Below are positions 1-6,969 of a stretch of DNA of 13,781 bases, piece after piece. The DNA comes from Anaerolineales bacterium UBA3940 (GTDB taxonomy: Bacteria > Chloroflexota > Anaerolineae > Aggregatilineales > UBA3940). How positions within the stretch are numbered: position 1 is the stretch's first letter; each line of letters begins with the position of its first letter. The notes under the pieces are model-generated. The model searched no databases, was not told the DNA's origin, and saw only the letters and a list, made by a program, of their open reading frames with translations. The DNA lies in assembly GCA_002385675.1 (NCBI GenBank), contig DGDY01000174.1:1-13781 (forward strand), written 5' to 3'. A program made the position numbers and the translations under genes.

Positions 1-39
1 TTCTTTGGGTGGGCAGCGTAAGATTTGTATAAGAGACAG
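1..39 (+). other. Nextera/Tn5 mosaic-end adapter remnant (not genomic)
   Basis: Bases 21-39 match the 19-base Tn5 mosaic end used in Nextera libraries (AGATGTGTATAAGAGACAG) at 18 of 19 positions, with G to T at base 25. The bases just upstream (GGCAGCGT at 12-19) match the read-1 adapter that precedes the mosaic end in such libraries, so the hit is synthetic and not a natural IS50 end. Genomic sequence starts at about base 40. Any start codon or ORF drawn into this stretch is spurious. Confidence 0.93.
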
Positions 40-500
40 CCACGACGCTGTTGCTGGGCTCGCTGGGGGTGGGTGCGGCGCTCGTCGCCAACTACGCCTA
101 CCTCCGCAGCCGCGGCGAGGGCGCCTGCCTGGAGACTCAGGGTGAGCTGCTCTGCACGTCCATCCGCTGGATTGTCATCCTGGCTGTGGCGCTGCTCGGC
201 GTCGAGCTGATTGTCTTCCCGATCACCATCGCCTACCTGGCGGCGGGCCCGGTGGAGGCAGTCCAGAGTGCGGCTAAGCTGTTTGGCGAGTTCGGCGTGC
301 TGACGGTGCTGCGTGTGCTGCTGGTGTTCGTCGGCGCGGGTGTGTTTGGGCTGTTCCTGTATCGTCGCCTGCGCGACAACAGCCCGGAGAACTTCCCTGC
401 CGCGCTGGTCTACGGGGCCTTCGCCCTGGTGCTGATCGGCGAGGTGGTGGGGCGCTTCCTCTTCTACGCTACCCACGTCGGCATCAACATCGGCGTCTAG
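40..500 (+). CDS. dmsC: DmsC-type membrane anchor subunit of a DMSO-reductase-family enzyme (5' partial)
   Basis: The reading frame is open from the adapter boundary to TAG at 498-500, giving about 152 residues of the C-terminal part; the N-terminus lies outside the window. The TTG at 51 is only an internal Leu codon. About four hydrophobic segments are visible, one starting at the truncated end, then those beginning WIVILAVALL, VLTVLRVLLV and YGAFALVLIG. The last segment has GEVVGRFLFYATHV before a short tail, and this E-x-x-GR-x-x-FY-A pattern near the C-terminus is characteristic of DmsC anchors. DmsC takes electrons from menaquinol in the membrane and hands them to the DmsB Fe-S subunit. 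The gene is followed by a hairpin and a 216-base gap, so it probably ends a separate operon whose catalytic genes lie upstream. It could instead supply the anchor for the downstream enzyme, which has none of its own. Confidence 0.8.
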
Positions 501-517
501 CTTCATCTAGAAACCAA

Positions 518-545
518 CAGGGAGCGGCGCTCAGGCCGCTCCCTG
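518..545 (+). terminator. Strong hairpin after the anchor gene, terminator-like
   Basis: An 11-bp perfect stem (CAGGGAGCGGC at 518-528 with GCCGCTCCCTG at 535-545) closes a 6-base loop, 18 bases after the stop codon at 500. No T-run follows, so it is not a textbook intrinsic terminator. It may act as a Rho-assisted terminator or as a 3' end stabiliser. Its position between the anchor gene and the control region of the next operon supports a boundary role. Confidence 0.55.
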
Positions 546-564
546 AACATCCTGCCCCTGCCCC

Positions 565-610
565 TGTCACAGAGATAAGCCCGCCGGCTACCATCTGTGA
601 CATTTATCTC
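565..610. promoter_or_regulatory. Two interleaved 7-base inverted repeats, candidate operator
   Basis: TGTCACA (565-571) is the exact inverted repeat of TGTGACA (596-602), and GAGATAA (572-578) is the exact inverted repeat of TTATCTC (604-610). The arms alternate in the order a-b-a'-b', so the two cannot form one nested hairpin. TGTGA is the half-site recognised by CRP/FNR-superfamily regulators; at 596-611 it is followed by N6 and a poor second half (TCTCG). The site lies upstream of an operon for an anaerobic-type enzyme, which fits an FNR/CRP-like or response-regulator operator. The identity of the binding protein is inference. Confidence 0.4.
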
Positions 611-716
611 GAATAAAGCTGATAGCCTTAATCCTTATATATCGGCAGGCATCGTTACAATGGCTTTTGACGGTACGTCTCTATGCACAAGCTTTTAAAC
701 AACCTGGAGGTCCAGC
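611..716 (+). promoter_or_regulatory. Probable promoter and leader of the molybdoenzyme operon
   Basis: This AT-richer stretch holds TATATA at 636-641, a possible -10 with no good -35 at standard spacing, as expected for an activator-dependent promoter. If it is used, transcription would begin near 648 and the dyad centred near 603 would sit about 44 bases upstream, close to a class II activator position. TTGACG at 667-672 is a -35-like hexamer but has no convincing -10 partner. GGAGG at 706-710 is a good ribosome binding site, 6 bases before the GTG start at 717. Confidence 0.35.
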
Positions 717-1430
717 GTGACACAACTTGACGCGCAAACCTGGCTCCCCCTGCTCACAGGCGAATCGCTGCTGTGCAGCCTGCTCGGGCAGATCTTCTAC
801 ACCCACCCCGAGCGTAAATGGCTTGAAGCCCTCAGCGATAGCCGGGACATCTTCGCTGAGGCCCCGTTCGCCGAGGAGCAGCCCGACATGATCGAGGGGC
901 TGGCTGCTGTGCGGGCCTGGTTCGACGCGCACCCCGGCAGCCTCGACGACGAGGCGCTCACCGAACTCAAGGTCGATTACGCGCGGCTGTTCATCGGCAC
1001 GACGGAGCAGATGCTGGCGTACCCCTGGGAGTCTGTCTACATCAGCAAGATGCCCTTCCTCTTCCTGGAAAGCACGCTGGAAGTGCGGGACTGGTACCGC
1101 CGTTACGGGCTTGAGGTGGTGAACTTCAAGCGCGAGCCGGAAGATTTCATCGGCTTTGAGCTGTCGTTCCTTGCCCACCTGAGCCAACTGGCGCTCGATG
1201 CCGCCGAGCAGGGCGACATGGATGGGGTCGCCGCGCTGGTGAAGGCGCAGCGCGACTTCCTCTCCGAGCACCTGCTGCGCTGGGGCTTCGAGTGGGCCAA
1301 CAGGGCGGCGCAGCACGCCGAAACCGACTTCTACCGGGGGTTCGTCCTGATGGCGCGCGGCGCGCTGGCGGAACTGGCCGTCGTGTACGACGTCGCCCCG
1401 CAGGCCCCCGACATCGCAGCGAGGCAGTAG
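717..1430 (+). CDS. torD: TorD/DmsD-family molybdoenzyme chaperone (first copy)
   Basis: The 237-residue product has the length and all-helical character of the TorD family, cytoplasmic chaperones that bind the apo catalytic subunit of DMSO-reductase-family enzymes and assist cofactor insertion. Family signatures are visible: DYARLFIG at about residues 87-94, PWESVY at 103-108 (the conserved P-x-E-S-x-Y region), an EPEDFIGFELSFLAHL helix around 140-155, and QRDFLSEHLLRW near 180-190. The GTG start is chosen because GGAGG lies 6 bases upstream and the family's N-terminal helix begins soon after. It is the first gene of the long cluster. The radical SAM gene follows after a single base, so the two are very likely co-translated. 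The natural client is presumably the catalytic subunit at 2800-5628. Confidence 0.9.
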   Translation: MTQLDAQTWLPLLTGESLLCSLLGQIFYTHPERKWLEALSDSRDIFAEAPFAEEQPDMIEGLAAVRAWFDAHPGSLDDEALTELKVDYARLFIGTTEQMLAYPWESVYISKMPFLFLESTLEVRDWYRRYGLEVVNFKREPEDFIGFELSFLAHLSQLALDAAEQGDMDGVAALVKAQRDFLSEHLLRWGFEWANRAAQHAETDFYRGFVLMARGALAELAVVYDVAPQAPDIAARQ

Positions 1431-1431
1431 C

Positions 1432-2754
1432 ATGATTGTCGACATCACGCCGGCAACCTCGGCGCAGATCAAGAACCCGGACTTCGCCGCCTATGTGCGC
1501 ATGTACGACGAGATCTACGAGGACTTCATGCAGCAGGTCGCGGCGACTGGCATCGAGATCGACCCGGTAGACCGCAGCGAGGAAGCCGCCGAGAAGCGGC
1601 GCGCACTCCGCAAGAAGGGCGTGCAGATCCGCAACACGGACCGCAGCCTCTACGTGAACGCCATCTCGCCCGCGTGCGTGGCCTGCAGGAAGGGTATCGG
1701 CACGGCGACGTTCTTCATCTCGCTCAAGTGCCACCGCGACTGCTACTACTGCTTCAACCCGAATCAGGAAGATTACGAGTACTACTGTGCGACCACGCGC
1801 AACCTGCCTGCCGAACTGGACGAGATCCACACGGATGGGATGGAGGTGCGTCACCTCGCGCTGACGGGCGGCGAGCCGCTACTGCACAGGGATGAGGCCG
1901 TCGCGTTCTTCGCGCGGGCGCGCGAGTTGTTCCCCGGTGTGGACCAGCGGCTTTACACCTGCGGCGACCACGTGGACGAGGCGATCCTCGCCGCGCTGCG
2001 CGACGCCGGTCTGGACGAAATCCGCTTCAGTATCCGCGTGCATGACGTGGAGCACGCGCGCCAGAAGACGCTGGAGCGCATCGCGCTGGCGAAGCAGTTC
2101 ATCCCCCGCGTGATGGTCGAGATGCCCGTCCCGCCCGGCTCCGGCGAGATCATGCGCGACCTGCTGCTGGCGCTCGACGAGATCGGGATTTTCAGCATCA
2201 ACCTGCTGGAGCTGTGCTACCCGTTCCGCAACGCCGAGGCCTTCAATAGCCGGGGCTTCAAGGTCAAGAACCGCCCCTTCCGCACGCTGTACAACTACTG
2301 GTACGCGGGCGGCGTGCCCATCGAGGGCAGCGAGCTTGAGTGCCTCGACCTGCTGGACTTCACGGTTGAGCGCGGCCTCAGCATCGGCGTGCATTACTGC
2401 TCGCTGGAGAACAAGTTCACCGGGCAGAACTACCAGCAGAATGCCGGGCAGCGGGTTCCATCGATGTACGTGCTCTCCGAGAACGACTACCTGCTGAAGT
2501 CTGCCAAAGTTTTCGGCAGGGATGTCCCGCCGGTGCTGACGGCGCTGCGGCGGCGCGGCTACACGGACTACACCTTCGACGAGGATACCCAGTGCCTGAC
2601 GTTCAGCGTGGACGCGATCAAGTACCTGAAGGGGCTGGACGTTGAGATCGGCATTGCGACGAGCACGATCGAGCAGCGCGAGGATGGCCCAGTGCTGCGC
2701 GAGTTGAAGATCGATCTGACGACGCCGCAGACGTTCAAGCGGTATGACATTTAA
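1432..2754 (+). CDS. Radical SAM protein of unknown substrate, associated with the molybdoenzyme
   Basis: The 440-residue protein carries the radical SAM cluster motif CX3CX2C at C100, C104 and C107 (KCHRDCYYCFN), and LTGGEPLL at 144-151 is the SAM-binding GGE motif. Such enzymes cleave S-adenosylmethionine reductively to start radical chemistry. A second pair, C82-x-x-C85, lies just before the main motif, and further cysteines occur in the C-terminal half (for example in LELCYPF and HYCSLENKF), so an extra metal or Fe-S site is possible. No SPASM domain is obvious. The gene starts at ATG 1432, one base after the chaperone stop, with GAGG 7 bases upstream inside the chaperone gene. I cannot assign a substrate. 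Its place between a chaperone and the catalytic subunit suggests modification of the enzyme, its cofactor or a small partner. A MoaA role is less likely because the C-terminal second cluster motif of MoaA is not seen. Confidence 0.85.
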   Translation: MIVDITPATSAQIKNPDFAAYVRMYDEIYEDFMQQVAATGIEIDPVDRSEEAAEKRRALRKKGVQIRNTDRSLYVNAISPACVACRKGIGTATFFISLKCHRDCYYCFNPNQEDYEYYCATTRNLPAELDEIHTDGMEVRHLALTGGEPLLHRDEAVAFFARARELFPGVDQRLYTCGDHVDEAILAALRDAGLDEIRFSIRVHDVEHARQKTLERIALAKQFIPRVMVEMPVPPGSGEIMRDLLLALDEIGIFSINLLELCYPFRNAEAFNSRGFKVKNRPFRTLYNYWYAGGVPIEGSELECLDLLDFTVERGLSIGVHYCSLENKFTGQNYQQNAGQRVPSMYVLSENDYLLKSAKVFGRDVPPVLTALRRRGYTDYTFDEDTQCLTFSVDAIKYLKGLDVEIGIATSTIEQREDGPVLRELKIDLTTPQTFKRYDI

Positions 2755-2799
2755 GCCCCGGTGGTAGCTGCCTGCCGGGTTTGAGCCGACTGCAACAGG

Positions 2800-5628
2800 A
2801 TGACCAGCACAACCATGCTCCAGATCCTCGCCATTACCCAGCAGCCCGAACTGGCGGGCAGGGTGCAGAGCAGCCTCAGCGGGCTGCCGGGTGCTGTGCA
2901 CGTCGGTGCGGCGCCCACCTGCGCGGAGGCCATGCGCGGGCTGAATGCGCGGCCTGCGCTCGTCGTCGCGGAGGTCGATACGCTGCTCCAGCCCGGCTGG
3001 GAGGCCTGCCGTGACGCGCTGGCGCATCGGGTGAGCAGCCTCCCCCTGATCACGCTTGTCGGGGAGGGGACTGCCGCCGGGCAGCAGGCCACGCTGCTTC
3101 TCCGCGGGAACGGTGTCGTGACGCTGGACGCGCTTGACGAGGCGCTGCTGCCTGCCGCCGAGCGTCTGCTGGGCAACGTGTTGCTCGTGGGCGAGGTGTC
3201 GGAGCATATCGCGCAGGCGGCGAGCCATTCGTCGCCGGTGGGCGAGGCTGCCTTTGACCGCGCCATCGAGCGGCTCCAGGCCCAGCCGGGCGCGGCCCCG
3301 TTCAAGCCGCTGACCCCTGCGAGCACAGGCGGGCCGCCTGTCTTTCTGCGCGGGCTGCGGCTGCTCGGGGGCGGCTCGCTCTCGGCCAGCACGGGCGAGC
3401 AGTACCGCACCGCGTGCAGCCAGAACTGCGGCGGGCACTTCTGCGGGCTGAAGGTCACGGTGCGCGACGGGCGTGTCGAGCAGGTCGAACCGGCGGACTT
3501 CCCCGACTCGCGCTATCGCCGCCTCTGCCTGAAGGGGATCAGCCACCTCCAGCTTGCTACTCACCCGGAGCGGCTGCGCCAGCCCCTGAAGCGGGTCGGC
3601 GCGCGCGGCGAGGGGTACTGGGAGGCGATCTCCTGGGAGCAGGCGCTCGACGAGATCACGCGGCGGATGCGCGTGATCGCCGGGCAGTACGGCCCGGAGA
3701 GCATGATGTTCTTCTCCTACGGCGGGCAGCTCAGCGCCCTGAACGGCATGTCGGGCGTGTACCTGCGGCTTGCCAGTAGGCTCGGCGCGTCCGCGACGAG
3801 TATCGAGCAGTGGGGCGCAGATACCGCCGTGCCCAGCGGGATCGAGGAGACGTTTGGCCGGGGAACGGGCGTTGTTGCCAACGACTACACCGACCTGCCG
3901 AACTCGCGGCTGGTGCTCATCTGGGGGGCGGACCCGGTCAGGAGCCGGGTGAATTGGTGGCCCTTCTTCGCCCAGGCGCGGCGGGCGGGCACGAAGCTGG
4001 TCACCATCGACCCGAAGTACAGCGACACCGCCAGCAAGTCCGACGAGTGGGTGCCGATCCGGCCCGGCACGGACCTGTACCTTGCGCTGGGGATGCTGCA
4101 CCTCATCATCCGCCGGGGATGGGTAGACGAGGATTATGTGCGCGCCCACACCGTCGGGCCGCTGCTGGTACGCCAGGACACGGGCCGCTTCCTGCGGGCG
4201 AGGAACGATGACGGGGCGGAGATGGTATGGGACGACGCCGTCGAGCGGGTCGTGCCAGCCGCCGAGGCGCAGCGCCCCGCGCTGACCGGTAGCTACCGGG
4301 TGCGGGGTACCACCTGCCGCCCGGCGTTCGACCTGCTCGCCGAGATGGTCGAGCCTTATACTCCCGCACTGGTTGCCGCTAAGACCGGCATCCCGGCGGA
4401 GCGGGTCGAGGCGCTGGCCGAGGAGTACGCGACGACGAAGCCCGCGCGCATCTACACGCTGTTCGGTGTGGACCGCTGGCATCACGGCGCGACGTTTGGC
4501 CGCCTCATCGCGACGCTGGCCGCGCTGACCGGCAATGTAGGCATCCCCGGCGGGGGCGCGGGCGTGGACGGCATGACCTGCTCCAGCCTGCTGGTCACCG
4601 ACTTTACCTATCCCGGCGGCAAGCGCTATCACCCCGTCAACCCGGCGTGTCTCGCCGACCAGATCATCACGGGGAAGCCGTATCCCATCAAGGGGATGTG
4701 GGTGGCGTTCAGCAACTGGCTGAACCAGTGGCCGGACCAGAACAGGATGCGCGAGCGGGTGCTGCCGGAGTTAGACCTGCTCGTTACCTGCGACATGTTC
4801 ATGACGGAGACCGCGCGCTGGTCGGACTACGTGCTGCCGATCGCGGGCCTCTTTGAGCGGGCGGATATCGTACGCGGCCCCGGCCCCTACGTCCAGTACC
4901 AGCCGCAGATCGTGCCGCCACCGGACGAGTGCCGCTCGGACTTCGAGGTCGCGGCGGCGGTCGCGCAGCGCCTGGGCCACGGCGACCTGTTCGACCGGAC
5001 GCCCGACGAGTACCTGCGCGAAATGCTCGCAGGCGTCCCGGAACTGCGCCACCTGTCGTTTGACGAACTGCGCGAGAAGGGCGTGCTCCACACCGGCGTG
5101 TTTGAGACCGTCGCCCACGCGGGCAGCAAATTCAACACCCGCACGGGGCGCGTGGAGTTCTACTCGGAGCGGCTCCTGCCGTTCGGGCGGGCGCTGCCCT
5201 CGTATGAACCGCCGGTCGAAGCGGACCTCGACGGGCCGCTTGCCGCGCGCTACCCGCTGGTGTGCATCAACGAGCGCAGCCCCTATCGCGTCCATTCGAG
5301 CTTCTCGGCAGCTTGGTGGCTCCGCGAACTGGCGGGCAGGCCAACGGTGATGATCAGCCCGGAGGACGCTGAGGCGCGCGGCATCAAGAGCGGCGACCGG
5401 GTGCGGATGTTCAACGACCGGGGGCACGTCGTGCTTGAGGCGGTGGTCAGCCGCCGCGCGCTGCCCGGCGCTGTTTATGTAAGTGAGGGCTGGCAGTCAT
5501 CGGACTTCATATCGGGCCATCTGCAAACGCTGACGCACGGCATCGGCAACGAGGCCAACATCTTTGGCCCGAACTGCTCGTTCTTCGACGTGCTTGTCGA
5601 GATCACCCGTGAGGAAGGTGCGGAGTGA
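2800..5628 (+). CDS. DMSO-reductase-family molybdopterin oxidoreductase catalytic subunit with N-terminal pseudo-receiver domain
   Basis: This 942-residue protein is clearly longer than usual for the family because of about 200 extra N-terminal residues. Residues 7-124 resemble a CheY-type receiver but lack its active site (T13-Q14 for the acidic pair, E58 for the phospho-Asp, no conserved Lys). A linker follows. The enzyme proper starts near residue 203 with Fe-S cysteines C206, C210, C215 and C243. Molybdopterin-domain motifs include the FFSYGG region, WGADT at 338-342 near the expected metal ligand, IWGADP ending at 379, TIDPKYSDTA, and GNVGIPGGG. The C-terminal dinucleotide-binding domain holds SPYRVHSSF and GDRVRMFNDRG. 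No twin-arginine signal is visible, so it is probably cytoplasmic. The ATG at 2800 has only a weak AGGA before it; a start at ATG 2815 would leave the domain intact. The stop overlaps the Fe-S subunit start. The substrate is unknown. Confidence 0.93.
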   Translation: MTSTTMLQILAITQQPELAGRVQSSLSGLPGAVHVGAAPTCAEAMRGLNARPALVVAEVDTLLQPGWEACRDALAHRVSSLPLITLVGEGTAAGQQATLLLRGNGVVTLDALDEALLPAAERLLGNVLLVGEVSEHIAQAASHSSPVGEAAFDRAIERLQAQPGAAPFKPLTPASTGGPPVFLRGLRLLGGGSLSASTGEQYRTACSQNCGGHFCGLKVTVRDGRVEQVEPADFPDSRYRRLCLKGISHLQLATHPERLRQPLKRVGARGEGYWEAISWEQALDEITRRMRVIAGQYGPESMMFFSYGGQLSALNGMSGVYLRLASRLGASATSIEQWGADTAVPSGIEETFGRGTGVVANDYTDLPNSRLVLIWGADPVRSRVNWWPFFAQARRAGTKLVTIDPKYSDTASKSDEWVPIRPGTDLYLALGMLHLIIRRGWVDEDYVRAHTVGPLLVRQDTGRFLRARNDDGAEMVWDDAVERVVPAAEAQRPALTGSYRVRGTTCRPAFDLLAEMVEPYTPALVAAKTGIPAERVEALAEEYATTKPARIYTLFGVDRWHHGATFGRLIATLAALTGNVGIPGGGAGVDGMTCSSLLVTDFTYPGGKRYHPVNPACLADQIITGKPYPIKGMWVAFSNWLNQWPDQNRMRERVLPELDLLVTCDMFMTETARWSDYVLPIAGLFERADIVRGPGPYVQYQPQIVPPPDECRSDFEVAAAVAQRLGHGDLFDRTPDEYLREMLAGVPELRHLSFDELREKGVLHTGVFETVAHAGSKFNTRTGRVEFYSERLLPFGRALPSYEPPVEADLDGPLAARYPLVCINERSPYRVHSSFSAAWWLRELAGRPTVMISPEDAEARGIKSGDRVRMFNDRGHVVLEAVVSRRALPGAVYVSEGWQSSDFISGHLQTLTHGIGNEANIFGPNCSFFDVLVEITREEGAE

Positions 5629-6236
5629 CGCGTTACGTGATGATCATCGACCTGACCCTGTGCGCCGGCTGCGAGACGTGCGCGGTAGCCTGCAAGCAGG
5701 AGAACAACCTGCCCGACGGCGTGTGGTGGACGCAGCTTATCACCGTCGAGGCGAACGGCAACGGCTTCGGCCCGGTGAATGAGATGCGGCTCGATTATCT
5801 GCCGCTCTCATGCCAGCACTGCATGGACGCGCCGTGCGTGGAGGTCTGCCCGACCTCGGCGGCGTTCCGCCGCAAAGACGGCATCATCATGCAGGACCCG
5901 AGCCTGTGCATCGGCTGCCGGTACTGCATGGCGGTCTGCCCGTACACGGGCGAGCGGGTGTTCTCCAGCTCCAAGCCCGCATACATCAGCCCGTTCCCGA
6001 CGGGCAGCAACCCGATCGTCCACCGCAGCCACACCGTCGAGAAGTGCACGTTCTGCGCGCACCGGCTGGATCGGGGCAAGCTGCCCGTCTGTGTGGAGAC
6101 CTGCCCGATGAAGGCGCGTATTTTCGGAGACCTGGACGACCCGAACAGCGAGGTATCGCAGCGGCTGCGGGACACCCCGCACTTCCAACTGCTCGTGGAA
6201 AAGGGCACGATGCCATCGGTGTTCTACCTGGTATAA
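5625..6236 (+). CDS. dmsB: DmsB-type four-cluster [4Fe-4S] electron-transfer subunit
   Basis: The 203-residue protein has the four cysteine groups of DmsB/NrfC/PhsB-type subunits: CAGCETCAVAC at residues 13-23, CQHCMDAPCVEVCP near 64-77, CIGCRYCMAVCP near 92-103, and a last group made of CTFC plus CVETCP. This gives 16 ligands for four [4Fe-4S] clusters. It moves electrons between the catalytic subunit and a quinone-linked or soluble partner. Its GTG start at 5625 overlaps the catalytic subunit's TGA, and GAGGAAGG at 5611-5618 supplies a strong ribosome binding site, so the two subunits are translationally coupled and should be made in equal amounts. No signal peptide is present. Unlike standard dmsABC operons, no anchor gene follows; a second chaperone gene does. 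Confidence 0.95.
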   Translation: MTRYVMIIDLTLCAGCETCAVACKQENNLPDGVWWTQLITVEANGNGFGPVNEMRLDYLPLSCQHCMDAPCVEVCPTSAAFRRKDGIIMQDPSLCIGCRYCMAVCPYTGERVFSSSKPAYISPFPTGSNPIVHRSHTVEKCTFCAHRLDRGKLPVCVETCPMKARIFGDLDDPNSEVSQRLRDTPHFQLLVEKGTMPSVFYLV

Positions 6237-6249
6237 GGCGGGTTGAGAC

Positions 6250-6969
6250 ATGGACCAAAGGGGGGACCAACCGTTGCAAGCACAGCTAAGCCCGCGCAGG
6301 CGCGCATACAACATCCTGGCGCAGGTCGCGCAGGCGCGCAGCACCGTTTACGGGTGGCTGTCGCTGTGCTTCTACAGGCCGGATGAAGCGCTGCTCGCGG
6401 CGCTGGCCGATGGCACAGTGGCGGCGGAGCTAACCGCCTGCACCGGCTGGCTGGGCCACGACCAGCAGCGCCTGCTGCCGGGCATCGAGGCGCTCGCGCC
6501 AGCGGCGGCGGTTGGGCTTGAGGCGCTGCAGGCCACGTACCAGCGGCTGTTCAGCAAGAGCGTCGAGCGGGTCTCGGCCTGCGAGTCGACCTACCGCTGG
6601 AAGGCCTGCGGCGACGTGCTCAGCGAGGGCGAAGACCTGCGGCGTGGGCTGCAGCAGCTTTACGGGCAGTTCGGCGTCGCCCCGGCGGGGGAGCCTGCCG
6701 ATCACATTGCGGTGCAGTTTGAGTTCATGGCCTACCTGTGCGGGCACGAGGCGCAGGAGTGGGAGGCGGGCGCGTCGGCAGCCGCGCGGCAACTCCGGCG
6801 GCAGGAGAGCGACTTTCTCTCCGACCACCCCGGCAAGTGGGTTCCGGCGTTTTGCTGGCGGCTGAGGCGGCAGGCGAGCGGCTCGTTCTACGCGGTGGCA
6901 GCCGGGCTTGCTGACCTGTGGCTGGAACTTGAGATGGGGCCTGATTACAGGCCGGTGAGGGCCGGATGA
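6250..6969 (+). CDS. torD: TorD-family chaperone (second copy)
   Basis: The 239-residue product is a second, divergent TorD-family chaperone. Visible signatures are YQRLF near residue 97, an E-S-x-Y motif (ACESTYRW) near 110-116, the helix ADHIAVQFEFMAYLCGHEAQEW around 150-170, and FLSDHPGKWVPAFCWRL near 190-206. Compared with the first copy, sequence similarity is limited to these motifs, so it is unlikely to be a recent duplicate. ATG 6250 lies 13 bases after the Fe-S subunit stop, with a modest GGCGGG before it. An in-frame TTG at 6274 has a much stronger site (AGGGGGG) upstream, so the true protein may be 8 residues shorter. Its end overlaps the kinase start in an ATGA junction. It may serve the same enzyme at another step, or a different client. 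Confidence 0.88.
   Translation: MDQRGDQPLQAQLSPRRRAYNILAQVAQARSTVYGWLSLCFYRPDEALLAALADGTVAAELTACTGWLGHDQQRLLPGIEALAPAAAVGLEALQATYQRLFSKSVERVSACESTYRWKACGDVLSEGEDLRRGLQQLYGQFGVAPAGEPADHIAVQFEFMAYLCGHEAQEWEAGASAAARQLRRQESDFLSDHPGKWVPAFCWRLRRQASGSFYAVAAGLADLWLELEMGPDYRPVRAG
6259..6276 (+). promoter_or_regulatory. Strong ribosome binding site favouring an alternative TTG start of the second chaperone
   Basis: AGGGGGG at 6259-6265 lies 8 bases before TTG 6274-6276, which is in frame with ATG 6250. The same AGGGGGGACC string precedes the response regulator ATG at 8915. The ATG at 6250 has only GGCGGG (6237-6242) as a partial match. Both starts keep the whole chaperone domain. Confidence 0.4.

Noticed and set aside
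21..39. Natural Tn5/IS50 transposon end
   Set aside because: The bases are the synthetic mosaic end, with adapter sequence upstream, at the extreme end of the window and with no transposase nearby.
2755..2799. Hairpin or terminator between the radical SAM and catalytic genes
   Set aside because: Only a short CCCGG/CCGGG pairing across 13 bases is possible, too weak to call given the expected co-transcription.
1879..4632. Long antisense open frame of 917 codons
   Set aside because: It covers the well-supported radical SAM and catalytic genes on the other strand, has low-complexity Arg/Ala/His-rich sequence with no recognisable motif, and is a common by-product of GC-rich codon use.
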